A stretch of DNA of 64,000 bases. It comes from Agrococcus sp. KRD186 (GTDB lineage Bacteria > Actinomycetota > Actinomycetes > Actinomycetales > Microbacteriaceae). Below are positions 36,755-46,605 of the stretch, piece after piece. A program made the translations under genes and the position numbers. The notes beneath the pieces are model-generated. The model saw nothing but the letters and a program-made list of their open reading frames with translations, was not told where the DNA came from and searched no databases. The first letter of the stretch is position 1, and each line of letters opens with the position of its first letter. Location: the NCBI RefSeq assembly GCF_017168255.1, contig NZ_JABFAP010000001.1:1039242-1103241 (forward strand), in the 5' to 3' direction.

Positions 36755-37603
36755 TCACGGCTGCGAGACGTCCTCGCCGAAGTACCGCTGGGAGATCTCG
36801 GTGAGGGTGCCGTCGGCGGCGAGCGCGGCGAGCGCCTCGTCGACCGCGGTCACGAGCGACTCGCTGCCGGCACGGAACGCGAGCGCGTTCTCGCTCGTCT
36901 CCTCGGTCTCGGCGACGTCGACGAGGCCGGTCTCGCCGCCCTGCGACTGCACGTAGTCGAGGTAGGTGAGGCGGTCGTTGATCGTCGCGTCGACGCGGCC
37001 CTGCCGCAGCAGCTCGGCCGCCTGGGCGAAGCCCTCGACCTCCTCGACGTCGGCGCCCGCCTCGGTCGCGATCTCGGCCCAGTTGCTCGTCAGCGACTGC
37101 GCGCTCGTGCGACCCGTGAGGTCCTCGAACGACTCGATGTCGCTGCCCTCGGCGACGATCAGCACGCCGGGCGAGTACGTGTACGGCTCGCTGAACAGGT
37201 AGCGCTCGAGGCGCTCGGGGGTGATCGAGACCTGGTTGGCGATGACGTCGACGCGGCCGGCGTCGAGCGCCGCGAAGATCGCGTCCCAGGGCGTCTCGAC
37301 GAACTCCACCTCGACGCCGAACTCCTCCGCGACGGCGGTGATGATGTCGACGTCGTAGCCGGTCAGCTCGCCCGTGCCGCCCTCGCGGAACGAGAACGGC
37401 GAGTACGTGCCCTCGGTGCCCACGACGAGGACGCCGGCCTCCTGCACCTGATCGATCGTCAGGCCGGTCGACGACTCACCGCTCGCGGCGGGCTCAGCGC
37501 TCGAGGCTGGCTGGCCGCTGGCGCAGCCGGCGAGGGCGACGGAGGCGGCGGCGATGGCCGCGACGGGGGCGAGCCGGGACAGGATCGTGCGGGGACGAGG
37601 CAT
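36755..37603 (-). CDS. Polar amino acid ABC transporter, substrate-binding lipoprotein
   Basis: A 282-residue extracellular binding protein with signal peptide and lipobox A-L-A-G-C near residue 26. The mature family-3 domain starts at GVLVVGTEGTYSPFSF and has TGYDVDIITAVAEEFGVEVEFVETPWDAIFAALDAGRVDVIANQ (seen in parts), the pattern of cystine-binding proteins (TcyA/FliY type). It is the first gene of its operon. The ATG at 37603 is preceded by AAGGAG. Cystine as substrate is likely but not proven. Confidence 0.87.
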   Translation of the reverse strand: MPRPRTILSRLAPVAAIAAASVALAGCASGQPASSAEPAASGESSTGLTIDQVQEAGVLVVGTEGTYSPFSFREGGTGELTGYDVDIITAVAEEFGVEVEFVETPWDAIFAALDAGRVDVIANQVSITPERLERYLFSEPYTYSPGVLIVAEGSDIESFEDLTGRTSAQSLTSNWAEIATEAGADVEEVEGFAQAAELLRQGRVDATINDRLTYLDYVQSQGGETGLVDVAETEETSENALAFRAGSESLVTAVDEALAALAADGTLTEISQRYFGEDVSQP

Positions 37604-37644
37604 GAGCGCTCCTTCTTGGGGGTATTGACCCATCCTAGAACGAG

Positions 37645-37676
37645 CGAGGCCGCCCGAGTGTCCCCGGGCGGCCTCG
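37645..37676 (-). terminator. Terminator after the principal sigma factor gene
   Basis: A perfect 12-bp stem (CGAGGCCGCCCG with its complement) around an 8-base loop lies 18 bases past the sigma-factor stop on the minus strand. Confidence 0.75.
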
Positions 37677-37693
37677 TGACGATCCGTGACGGA

Positions 37694-39232
<1,539 letters not shown>

Positions 39233-39346
39233 GCGTCCTCCGGTCGGTCTCGGGCGCCCCGACCCAGTGCGGTCGGACTGAGGGCAGTCGAATGACCCAA
39301 GTCAAGTCCCGCGGCTGGCACGAGATTCGACTGGGTCGGTCTTGAC

Positions 39347-39352
39347 AGTATA
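39347..39352 (-). promoter_or_regulatory. Probable -10 of the sigma factor promoter
   Basis: TATACT on the minus strand is the best -10 in the 166-base region before the sigma-factor gene and would give a leader of about 105 bases. The -35 is weak. Confidence 0.4.
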
Positions 39353-39398
39353 GCGCCGCGTATGGCATAGGCATTCCCAGGCGGCGCAGTCCTCTGCC

Positions 39399-40727
39399 TC
39401 AGCGCCTCCGATCGCGCAGCCAGTGGGCGACGGCGGTCCAGATCGGGCCGACCTCGAGTCCCTCCTCGCGCATCTTCGACCGGGTGATGCGACGCATCCG
39501 CACCACCATGACGAAGCCGAGCACGAGCAGCACGAGCTGCGAGGAGAGCGCGATGCGGAAGCCCTCCCAGTCGTAGAGGCCGACCTGCTCGCCGTTCGAG
39601 ACCCGGACGGAGTGGACGATGTCGAGCAGGATGCCGATGGCGGGCATGATCGCGAATGAGGCGAGGAACCCGCCGATGTTGACGATGCCGTTGGCAGAGC
39701 CGAGGATGCGCAGCGGGTTGAAGGTGCGCGCGAAGTCGAATCCCACCGTCGAGCCGGGGCCGGCGATGCCGAGCACGATCACCAGCGTCAGCACCAGCCA
39801 CCCCGGAGGATGGCCCGGCCACAGCAGCACCACGCTCCACGTCGCCATCACCAGCGCCACGATGCACAGCACCAGCGTGGAGCGGCGGAGCGGGAACCTG
39901 GCGGTCGCGATGCCGACGACGGGGCCGACGATCATGCCGGTGATCACCACGACCGACATCAGGCCGGCGGCCGCGGTGGTCGTGTAGCCGAGCCCGTCGA
40001 CGAGCATCGGGAAGCCCCACAGCAGCATGAACACGTTGGTGGATGCCAGCAGCGAGAAGTGCGTCCAGAACCCCAGGCGCGTGCCCGGCTGTCGGAAGGC
40101 GGCCTTCAGGCGCGGCCACCAGCCCTCCGGCACGTCGATCGAGCCGGTCGCCGGAGCACCCCCGGGCGGCGCGTCGAACACCAGCAGCAGCACGAGCACG
40201 AAGGCGCCGACGCCGAGGATGGCGAGGGTGCCGAACGAGAGCGTCCAGCCGGCCTGCTGCAGGAACCACGCGAACGGCACCGCGGAGGCCAGTTGACCGA
40301 ACTGCCCGCCGACGGCGGTCCACTGCGACATCTGCGCCACGATCGGGCCGCGGAACCAGCCCGACTGCAGCCGGATCACCGAGATGAACGTCGCCGCATC
40401 GCCGATGCCGATCAGGATGCGGCCGGCCACCGCGAGCGGCAGCTCCTCGGCGAGGGCGACGAGCACCTGCCCGCCGGCCATGATGATCGCGCCCGAGGCG
40501 ATGAGCACCCGCGGGCCGTATCGGTCGAGCAGCACGCCGACCGGCACCTGCATGGCGGCGTAGACGCCGATCTGCACGGCCCCGAGCGTCGCCAGCAGCG
40601 TCGCCTGCACCTCGAAGCGCGCGGCGGCATCGGGCCCGGCGACCCCGAGCGAGGAGCGGTGCAGGATGGCGATGATGTAGGCGAGAGCGCCAGCGCCCCA
40701 GACCAGCCAGGAGCGGGCGCTGTTCAT
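39399..40727 (-). CDS. MFS transporter
   Basis: A 442-residue permease with about 12 membrane helices, starting SWLVWGAGALAYIIAILHR. The loop motif DRYGPRVLI after helix 2 and RILIGIGDAATF in helix 4 are those of the anion/nitrate-hexuronate side of the MFS. The substrate is unknown. The C-terminus is basic and cytoplasmic. Its ATG overlaps the stop of the PAC2 gene (ATGA), so the two are co-translated. Confidence 0.87.
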   Translation of the reverse strand: MNSARSWLVWGAGALAYIIAILHRSSLGVAGPDAAARFEVQATLLATLGAVQIGVYAAMQVPVGVLLDRYGPRVLIASGAIIMAGGQVLVALAEELPLAVAGRILIGIGDAATFISVIRLQSGWFRGPIVAQMSQWTAVGGQFGQLASAVPFAWFLQQAGWTLSFGTLAILGVGAFVLVLLLVFDAPPGGAPATGSIDVPEGWWPRLKAAFRQPGTRLGFWTHFSLLASTNVFMLLWGFPMLVDGLGYTTTAAAGLMSVVVITGMIVGPVVGIATARFPLRRSTLVLCIVALVMATWSVVLLWPGHPPGWLVLTLVIVLGIAGPGSTVGFDFARTFNPLRILGSANGIVNIGGFLASFAIMPAIGILLDIVHSVRVSNGEQVGLYDWEGFRIALSSQLVLLVLGFVMVVRMRRITRSKMREEGLEVGPIWTAVAHWLRDRRR

Positions 40728-41644
40728 CCGATCGGATCCGAGCCCGGCCGGCGCTGCTGCCGCAGGTAGCGCTCGAGCTCGTCGGCGATCTCATCCGCGC
40801 TGGGCAGCGTGCCATCCTCATCGGTGAGCGGCGAGCGCACGGACGACTGCGCCATGAAGGCGTCGTACCGGGCCTCGAGCGTGCGCACGATCCGCCGCAG
40901 CTCCTCGTTCGTCTCCATCTGCTGCGCGACGAGCTGCTGGAACTCGCGATCGGCCTGCCGCAGCTCCTCGGTGCGGAACGCCAGGGAGGTGGCGCTCGTG
41001 ACGCCCTCGAGCGCGGCGAGCGCCGGCCCGGCCGAGCCGGACTCTCCGACGTAGTGCGGCACCAGCACCGTGAAGGTGGTGACGGGGGCGAGGTCGTGCA
41101 GCCGGTGCTCGATGCGGTGGATGACGGATGCCGGCACGGACGACACCGGCCGCCAGGCCGAGTACTGCTCGATCAGCTCGGAGCGGTTGCCGGAGACGGT
41201 CGAGACGAGCGGGCGCGTGTGCGGCACCGGCATGCCGATGGACGTGATGATCGTGGTGCTCGCCACGCCCAGCTGCTCGTGCAGCTCGAGCAGCGCATCC
41301 GTGAACCGCTCCCACATCCAGTCGGGCTCGGGTCCCGTGAGCAGCAGGAAGGGCTTGCCCGCGTCGTCCTCGACCTGCAGCAGCGTGAGGGTGTGCGGCA
41401 GGTACTCGTCGATGCGGTCCTCGTTGAAGAGGATGCGCGGGCGGCGGGATCGGTGATCGATCAGCAGGTCGGTGTCGAACTCGACGATGCCGCGGAACGG
41501 CAGCGTGTCCAGGATCGCCGCCGCGGCCGCCTCTGCGGCGGCACCCGCGTCCACGAAGCCGTGGATCGCGATCACAAGATCGAGGCCTCGCGGCACGGAC
41601 TCGAGGTCCTCTAGGGCAAGCGTCAGCTCGTGGGGATCGAACAC
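40724..41644 (-). CDS. PAC2 family protein
   Basis: A 306-residue protein of the PAC2 (proteasome assembly chaperone 2-like) family, common in actinobacteria with unknown function. The N-terminal alpha/beta domain shows LVIAIHGFVDAGAAAEAA, RIDEYLPHTLTLLQ and GPEPDWMWERF; residues about 235-280 are a coiled coil (TEELRQADREFQQLVAQQME in part). It is translationally coupled to the downstream MFS transporter and divergent from pepA with 45 bases between. Confidence 0.88.
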   Translation of the reverse strand: MFDPHELTLALEDLESVPRGLDLVIAIHGFVDAGAAAEAAAAAILDTLPFRGIVEFDTDLLIDHRSRRPRILFNEDRIDEYLPHTLTLLQVEDDAGKPFLLLTGPEPDWMWERFTDALLELHEQLGVASTTIITSIGMPVPHTRPLVSTVSGNRSELIEQYSAWRPVSSVPASVIHRIEHRLHDLAPVTTFTVLVPHYVGESGSAGPALAALEGVTSATSLAFRTEELRQADREFQQLVAQQMETNEELRRIVRTLEARYDAFMAQSSVRSPLTDEDGTLPSADEIADELERYLRQQRRPGSDPIG

Positions 41645-41675
41645 CCACCCAGCCTACTGAGCCGCCGGGCGCCGG

Positions 41676-41681
41676 TATCCT
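41676..41681 (+). promoter_or_regulatory. -10 element of leaderless pepA transcript
   Basis: TATCCT lies eight bases before the pepA ATG, with no Shine-Dalgarno, consistent with a leaderless mRNA. Confidence 0.55.
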
Positions 41682-41689
41682 CGTGACCT

Positions 41690-43141
41690 ATGCCCATCCC
41701 CGCACTCTCCATCATCGCCAGCCCCGACGACGCGACCGCAGAGCTGATCGTGCACGGCGTGCTCGCCGGCGAGACGCCCTCAGCCCCCGGCTTCGACGCC
41801 GAGCTGCTGACCGCGCTCGGCATCACCGGCAAGCGCGAGCAGGTCACCCGCGCCGTCGTCGACGGCAGGAAGATCGCGTTCGTCGGCCTCGGCGACACGG
41901 TCACCGCCGACCGGCTGCGGGAGGTGGCGGGCGCTGCGGTGCGCTCGCTTCGCGACGTGCCCTCGCTCGCTATCTCGCTGCCGGTGACGACCGGAACCGA
42001 GGTGCAGGCGGTGCTCGAGGGCGCTGCCCTCGGCGCCTACCGCTACGAGCACCGCCGGCGCGCCGAGGGCGACCGGGTCGTGTGCGAGATCGCGGTGGTG
42101 GCGGGAGACGCAGAGGTCTCCCCCTACATCGTGCAGAGCGCGGGCATCGCGGCGCAGGCGGTCTGGACCACGCGCGACCTGTCCAACACCCCGCCCAACC
42201 TGCTCAGCCCCGTCGACTTCGCCGACCGGGTCGTCGCCGAGACCGCCACGACCGGGCTCAGCGTGGTCGTGCGCGACGAGGAGCGGCTGCGCCGCGAGGG
42301 CTTCGGCGGCATCGTCGGCGTCGGGCAGGGCTCGAGCCGACCGCCGCGCCTGGTGACGGTCGAGCACACGCCCGAGAACGCCACCCGCCACGTCGTGCTG
42401 GTCGGCAAGGGCATCACGTTCGACTCGGGCGGCCTCTCGCTGAAGCCGGCCGCATCGATGCAGCACATGAAGTACGACATGACCGGTGCCGCGACCGTCT
42501 ACGCCGTCACCGTCGCCGCCGCTGCGCTGCAGCTGCCCATCCGCATCACCGCGCACCTGTGCCTGGCCGAGAACCTGGTCTCCTCGACCTCGACGCGCCC
42601 CGACGACGTCATCACGATGCGGGGCGGCAAGACGGTCGAGGTGACGAACACGGATGCGGAGGGCCGTCTGGTGATGGCCGACGGGCTCGTGCTCGCCAGC
42701 GAGGCGCAGCCCGACGCGATCATCGACGTCGCCACGCTCACGGGTGCGCAGATGGTCGCGCTCGGCAACCGAGTCAGCGGCGTGATGGGCAACGACGAGG
42801 CCTTCGTCGAGGCCGTGCTGCGCGCGTCGCGCGAGGTCGGCGAGCAGCTGTGGCCGATGCCCATCCCGGAGGAGATGATCGGGATGCTCGACTCCGACGT
42901 CGCGGATCTCATGAATGCGAAGGTCGGCAACCGTGCGGGCGGCATGCTGCTGGCCGCCGCGTTCCTGAACGAGTTCGTCGGCGAGCGGGACGGCTCGCCC
43001 ATCCCGTGGGCCCACATCGACATCGCCGGCCCCTCGACCAACACGGGCTCGCCGTTCGGGTTCACCCCCCCGGGCTCGACCGGTGTCGCGGTGCGCGGGC
43101 TGCTGCGCACGCTGTCGAAGATGTCCCGATCAGCGGAGTGA
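41690..43141 (+). CDS. pepA: Leucyl aminopeptidase (M17)
   Basis: A 483-residue cytosolic metallopeptidase that removes N-terminal residues from peptides. The C-terminal catalytic domain has the two-metal site: the lysine and aspartates in VGKGITFDSGGLSLKP and KYDMTGAA, and NTDAEGRLVMADGL, the M17 signature. The first ~160 residues are the regulatory macro-like domain. The order pepA-E2-DUF4191-glnA1 is the actinobacterial one. Confidence 0.95.
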   Translation: MPIPALSIIASPDDATAELIVHGVLAGETPSAPGFDAELLTALGITGKREQVTRAVVDGRKIAFVGLGDTVTADRLREVAGAAVRSLRDVPSLAISLPVTTGTEVQAVLEGAALGAYRYEHRRRAEGDRVVCEIAVVAGDAEVSPYIVQSAGIAAQAVWTTRDLSNTPPNLLSPVDFADRVVAETATTGLSVVVRDEERLRREGFGGIVGVGQGSSRPPRLVTVEHTPENATRHVVLVGKGITFDSGGLSLKPAASMQHMKYDMTGAATVYAVTVAAAALQLPIRITAHLCLAENLVSSTSTRPDDVITMRGGKTVEVTNTDAEGRLVMADGLVLASEAQPDAIIDVATLTGAQMVALGNRVSGVMGNDEAFVEAVLRASREVGEQLWPMPIPEEMIGMLDSDVADLMNAKVGNRAGGMLLAAAFLNEFVGERDGSPIPWAHIDIAGPSTNTGSPFGFTPPGSTGVAVRGLLRTLSKMSRSAE

Positions 43142-43166
43142 CCGGTTTCCGCTCAGCCCATCCGAC

Positions 43167-43172
43167 TAGGCT
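43167..43172 (+). promoter_or_regulatory. Probable -10 upstream of lpdA
   Basis: TAGGCT in the 103-base gap after pepA, about 72 bases before the lpdA start; the -35 is not clear. Confidence 0.35.
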
Positions 43173-43244
43173 GGGACCGGCAGGAACTGCCGTGCACCGC
43201 CGCGCCCACCGGCGCGGGAACGAAGACTCATAAGGAGCAAGTGC

Positions 43245-44618
43245 GTGTCCGATCAGAGCTTTGACATCGTCGTCCTGGGTGGAGGCAGCGCGGGCTACGC
43301 CGTGGCGCTGCGCGCCGTGCAGCTCGGCAAGACCGTCGCCATCGTCGAGAAGGACAAGCTCGGCGGCACCTGCCTGCACCGCGGCTGCGTGCCGACGAAG
43401 GCCATGCTGCACTCGGCGGAGGTCGCCGACGTCGTCCGCGACTCCAGCCACTCCGGCATCGACGCCGAGCTCAAGGGCATCGACATCGCGGGCGTCTCGT
43501 CGTTCCGCGACAACATCGTCGCCAAGAAGTTCAAGGGCCTGCAGGGCCTGCTCAGTGCGAAGAAGATCCCTGTGATCGCCGGCGAGGGCAAGCTCACCTC
43601 TCCCACCACCGTGCAGGTCGGCGACCAGACGCTGACCGCGAAGAACATCGTGCTCGCCACCGGGTCCTTCTCGAAGAGCCTGCCGGGCCTCGAGATCACC
43701 GGCAACGTCATCACGAGCGAGCAGGCGCTGCAGCTCGACTGGCTGCCGAAGCGCGTTGCCGTGCTCGGCGGCGGTGTCATCGGCGTCGAGTTCGCGAGCG
43801 TCTGGCGCTCCTTCGGCGCAGAGGTCACCATCGTCGAGGGCCTGCCCCACCTCGTGCCGAACGAGGAGGAGTCGATCTCCAAGCAGCTTGAGCGCGCGTT
43901 CAAGAAGCGCGGCATCCAGTTGCAGCTCGGCGCCCGCTTCTCGGGCGTCACCCAGGACGACTCTGGCGTGCACGTCTCGCTCGAGACGGGCGAGACCATC
44001 GACGCCGACCTGCTGCTGGTGGCAGTCGGCCGCGGGCCGGTGACCGCCAACCTCGGCTACGAAGAGGTCGGCATCGAGATGGACCGCGGCTTCGTCACCG
44101 TCAACGACCGCCTCGAGACCAGCGTCAAGGGCGTCTACGCCGTCGGCGACATCACCCCCGGTCTGCAGCTCGCGCACCGCGGCTACCAGCACGGCATCTT
44201 CGTCGCCGAGGAGATCGGCGGCCTCAGCCCGCGCATGGTCGAGGACGTCAACATCCCGAAGATCACCTACTGCGACCCCGAGGTCGCCTCGGTCGGCTAC
44301 AGCGAGGCCAAGGCCAAGGAGAAGTTCGGCGAGGACAAGATCGAGAGCTACGAGTACTCGCTGGGCGGCAACGCCAAGAGCGAGATCGTCGGCACCTCGG
44401 GCTCCGTCAAGGCCGTGCGGGTCAAGGACGGCCCCGTCGTGGGCGTCCACATGATCGGCGCGCGCATGGGCGAGCTCATCGGCGAGGCGCAGCTGATCGT
44501 CAACTGGGAGGCCTACCCGGAGGACGTGTCGCAGCTCGTCCACGCACACCCGACCCAGGCCGAGTCGCTCGGCGAGACCATGCTGAAGCTCGCCGGCACC
44601 CCCCTGCACGCCATCTGA
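43245..44618 (+). CDS. lpdA: Dihydrolipoyl dehydrogenase (E3)
   Basis: A 457-residue flavoprotein that reoxidises dihydrolipoyl groups of 2-oxoacid dehydrogenase complexes with NAD+. The FAD motif is VVLGGGSAGYAVAL, the redox disulfide is in GGTCLHRGCVPTKAM, the NAD motif VAVLGGGVIGVEFA, and the C-terminal His-Glu pair is in HAHPTQAESLGE. The GTG start at 43245 follows AAGGAG. It is 22 bases upstream of the E2 gene, an operon that links E3 and E2. Confidence 0.95.
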   Translation: MSDQSFDIVVLGGGSAGYAVALRAVQLGKTVAIVEKDKLGGTCLHRGCVPTKAMLHSAEVADVVRDSSHSGIDAELKGIDIAGVSSFRDNIVAKKFKGLQGLLSAKKIPVIAGEGKLTSPTTVQVGDQTLTAKNIVLATGSFSKSLPGLEITGNVITSEQALQLDWLPKRVAVLGGGVIGVEFASVWRSFGAEVTIVEGLPHLVPNEEESISKQLERAFKKRGIQLQLGARFSGVTQDDSGVHVSLETGETIDADLLLVAVGRGPVTANLGYEEVGIEMDRGFVTVNDRLETSVKGVYAVGDITPGLQLAHRGYQHGIFVAEEIGGLSPRMVEDVNIPKITYCDPEVASVGYSEAKAKEKFGEDKIESYEYSLGGNAKSEIVGTSGSVKAVRVKDGPVVGVHMIGARMGELIGEAQLIVNWEAYPEDVSQLVHAHPTQAESLGETMLKLAGTPLHAI

Positions 44619-44640
44619 TCACCGCCACAGGAGACAACTC

Positions 44641-46605
44641 ATGACTGACATCAAGCTCCCAGAGCTCGGCGAGAGCGTCACCGAGGGCACGATCACCCGC
44701 TGGCTGAAGGCCGTGGGCGACGAGATCGCGGTCGACGAGCCCATCGTCGAGATCTCCACCGACAAGGTCGACACCGAGGTGCCCTCGCCGATCGCCGGCA
44801 CCATCACCGAGCTGCTCGTCGGCGAGGACGACACGGTCGAGGTCGGCGCCGTGATCGCCCGCGTGGGCGATGCCGGCGACGCACCGGCTGCCGACGACGC
44901 GCCCGCTCAGGAGGACGCTGCCGCCGAGGAGGCTCCCGCGACTGCCGAGCCGGCCGAGGACGAGTCGGCCTCCGAGACGGCGACCGAGGGCACCGACAGC
45001 GAGCCCGACCAGGAGGCCGACGAGGAGTCGGCCGCCGAGGCGCAGGACTCGCCGTCGAAGGAGCAGGACGAGGAGGCTGCGCCGCGGGCCGAGCAGGCTG
45101 CACCGCAGGCCGAGGTCGCACCCGCCGCCGGCGGCGGCGACGCGCAGGACATCAAGCTGCCAGAGCTCGGCGAGAGCGTCACCGAGGGCACCATCACGCG
45201 CTGGCTCAAGGCCGTGGGCGACGAGATCGCGGTCGACGAGCCCATCGTCGAGATCTCCACCGACAAGGTCGACACCGAGGTCCCCTCGCCGATCGCCGGC
45301 ACGCTGTCGGAGATCCTCGCGCAGGAGGACGACACCGTCGAGGTCGGCGCCGTCATCGCCCGTGTCGGCGGTGCGCCCGCCGCCGAGGCTGCGCCAGCTG
45401 CAGAGAAGTTCGACACCGACGAGGCCCCTGCCGAGTCCGAGGGCTCCGCCGAGGCACAGGATGCCGCTCCGGCCGAGCAGCCGGCGCCCGCCGCGCCCTC
45501 GACCGAGCAGCCCGCGCCGGCGAAGGACCCGGAGCCGGCAGGAGCAGCTCCCAAGGCGGAGGAGCCCAAGGCCGAGGCACCCAAGGCAGCAGAGCCGAAG
45601 GCGGCAGCGCCCGCGGCCGAGGCTCCCAAGGCAGCCGAATCGACCGCTTCCGCTCCCCCGGCGGCGCCCGCAGCACCTGCTGCTCCGGCGGCCCCCGCCG
45701 CGGGCTCGGCGTCGGCCTACGTCACGCCGATCGTGCGCAAGCTCGCGAACGAGCGCGGCGTCGACCTCGGCAGCCTGACCGGCACGGGTGTCGGCGGACG
45801 CATCCGCAAGGAGGACGTGCTCTCGGCCGCCGAGGCCGCACCGGCCGCCGCTGGCGGCAGCGCTGCGCCGAGCGCCGCCCCGGCTGAGGTCGAGGTCTCG
45901 GAGCTCCGCGGCACCACCGCGCCGATGTCTCGCCTGCGCAAGGTCGTCGCCAAGCGCGCGGTCGAGTCGATGCAGACGCTCGCCCAGCTGACGACGGTCG
46001 TCGAGGTCGACGTGACGAAGGTCGCGCAGCTGCGCGAGGCGAGCAAGGCCTCGTTCCAGCAGGAGACGGGCAACAAGCTGACCTTCCTGCCGTTCTTCAC
46101 GCAGGCTGCTGTGCAGGCGCTCAAGTCGCACCCGCTCATCAACGCCACGGACGACGGCGAGACGATCACCTACCCCGAGACCGAGAACCTCGCGATGGCG
46201 GTCGACACCGAGCGCGGTCTGCTGACGCCGGTCATCCGCGACGCCAGCGCGAAGAGCATCAAGGAGCTCACCGCCTCGATCGCCGACCTCGCGCAGCGCA
46301 CGCGCAACAACCAGCTCAAGCCCGACGAGCTGGCCGGCGGCACGTTCACGCTGACCAACACCGGTTCGCGCGGCGCGCTCTTCGACACGCCCGTCGTCTT
46401 CCAGCCGCAGCGCGCCATCCTCGGCGTCGGCACGGTCGTGAAGCGCCCGGTCGTGGTGCAGGTCGACGGTCAGGACTCGATCGCCATCCGCTCGATGGTG
46501 TTCCTGGCCCTGTCCTACGACCACCGCATCATCGACGGCGCCGACGCGGCCCGGTACCTCGGCCAGGTCAAGGCCCGGCTCGAGTCGGGACAGTTCGAGG
46601 TCTAG
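44641..46605 (+). CDS. sucB: 2-oxoacid dehydrogenase E2, dihydrolipoamide acyltransferase with two lipoyl domains
   Basis: A 654-residue E2 core subunit. Two lipoyl domains (residues about 1-75 and 170-245), each with the lipoylated Lys in STDKVDTEVPSP, are joined by long acidic/Ala-Pro linkers. The E1/E3-binding domain is at about 358-395 (YVTPIVRKLANERGVDL) and the catalytic acyltransferase domain at about 425-650 with its active His in ALSYDHRIIDGADAARYL. Annotated relatives are called succinyltransferase, but in mycobacteria the orthologue at this locus (DlaT) serves pyruvate dehydrogenase, so the acyl group is uncertain. Lipoylation genes lipB-lipA, usual downstream neighbours, are not here. 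Confidence 0.92.
   Translation: MTDIKLPELGESVTEGTITRWLKAVGDEIAVDEPIVEISTDKVDTEVPSPIAGTITELLVGEDDTVEVGAVIARVGDAGDAPAADDAPAQEDAAAEEAPATAEPAEDESASETATEGTDSEPDQEADEESAAEAQDSPSKEQDEEAAPRAEQAAPQAEVAPAAGGGDAQDIKLPELGESVTEGTITRWLKAVGDEIAVDEPIVEISTDKVDTEVPSPIAGTLSEILAQEDDTVEVGAVIARVGGAPAAEAAPAAEKFDTDEAPAESEGSAEAQDAAPAEQPAPAAPSTEQPAPAKDPEPAGAAPKAEEPKAEAPKAAEPKAAAPAAEAPKAAESTASAPPAAPAAPAAPAAPAAGSASAYVTPIVRKLANERGVDLGSLTGTGVGGRIRKEDVLSAAEAAPAAAGGSAAPSAAPAEVEVSELRGTTAPMSRLRKVVAKRAVESMQTLAQLTTVVEVDVTKVAQLREASKASFQQETGNKLTFLPFFTQAAVQALKSHPLINATDDGETITYPETENLAMAVDTERGLLTPVIRDASAKSIKELTASIADLAQRTRNNQLKPDELAGGTFTLTNTGSRGALFDTPVVFQPQRAILGVGTVVKRPVVVQVDGQDSIAIRSMVFLALSYDHRIIDGADAARYLGQVKARLESGQFEV
44650..45304 (+). 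repeat. Two near-identical lipoyl-domain DNA copies within sucB
   Basis: About 150 bases at 44650-44800 are repeated at 45152-45302 with only a handful of differences, nearly all at third codon positions, so that the first 50 or so residues of the two lipoyl domains are identical. Confidence 0.85.
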
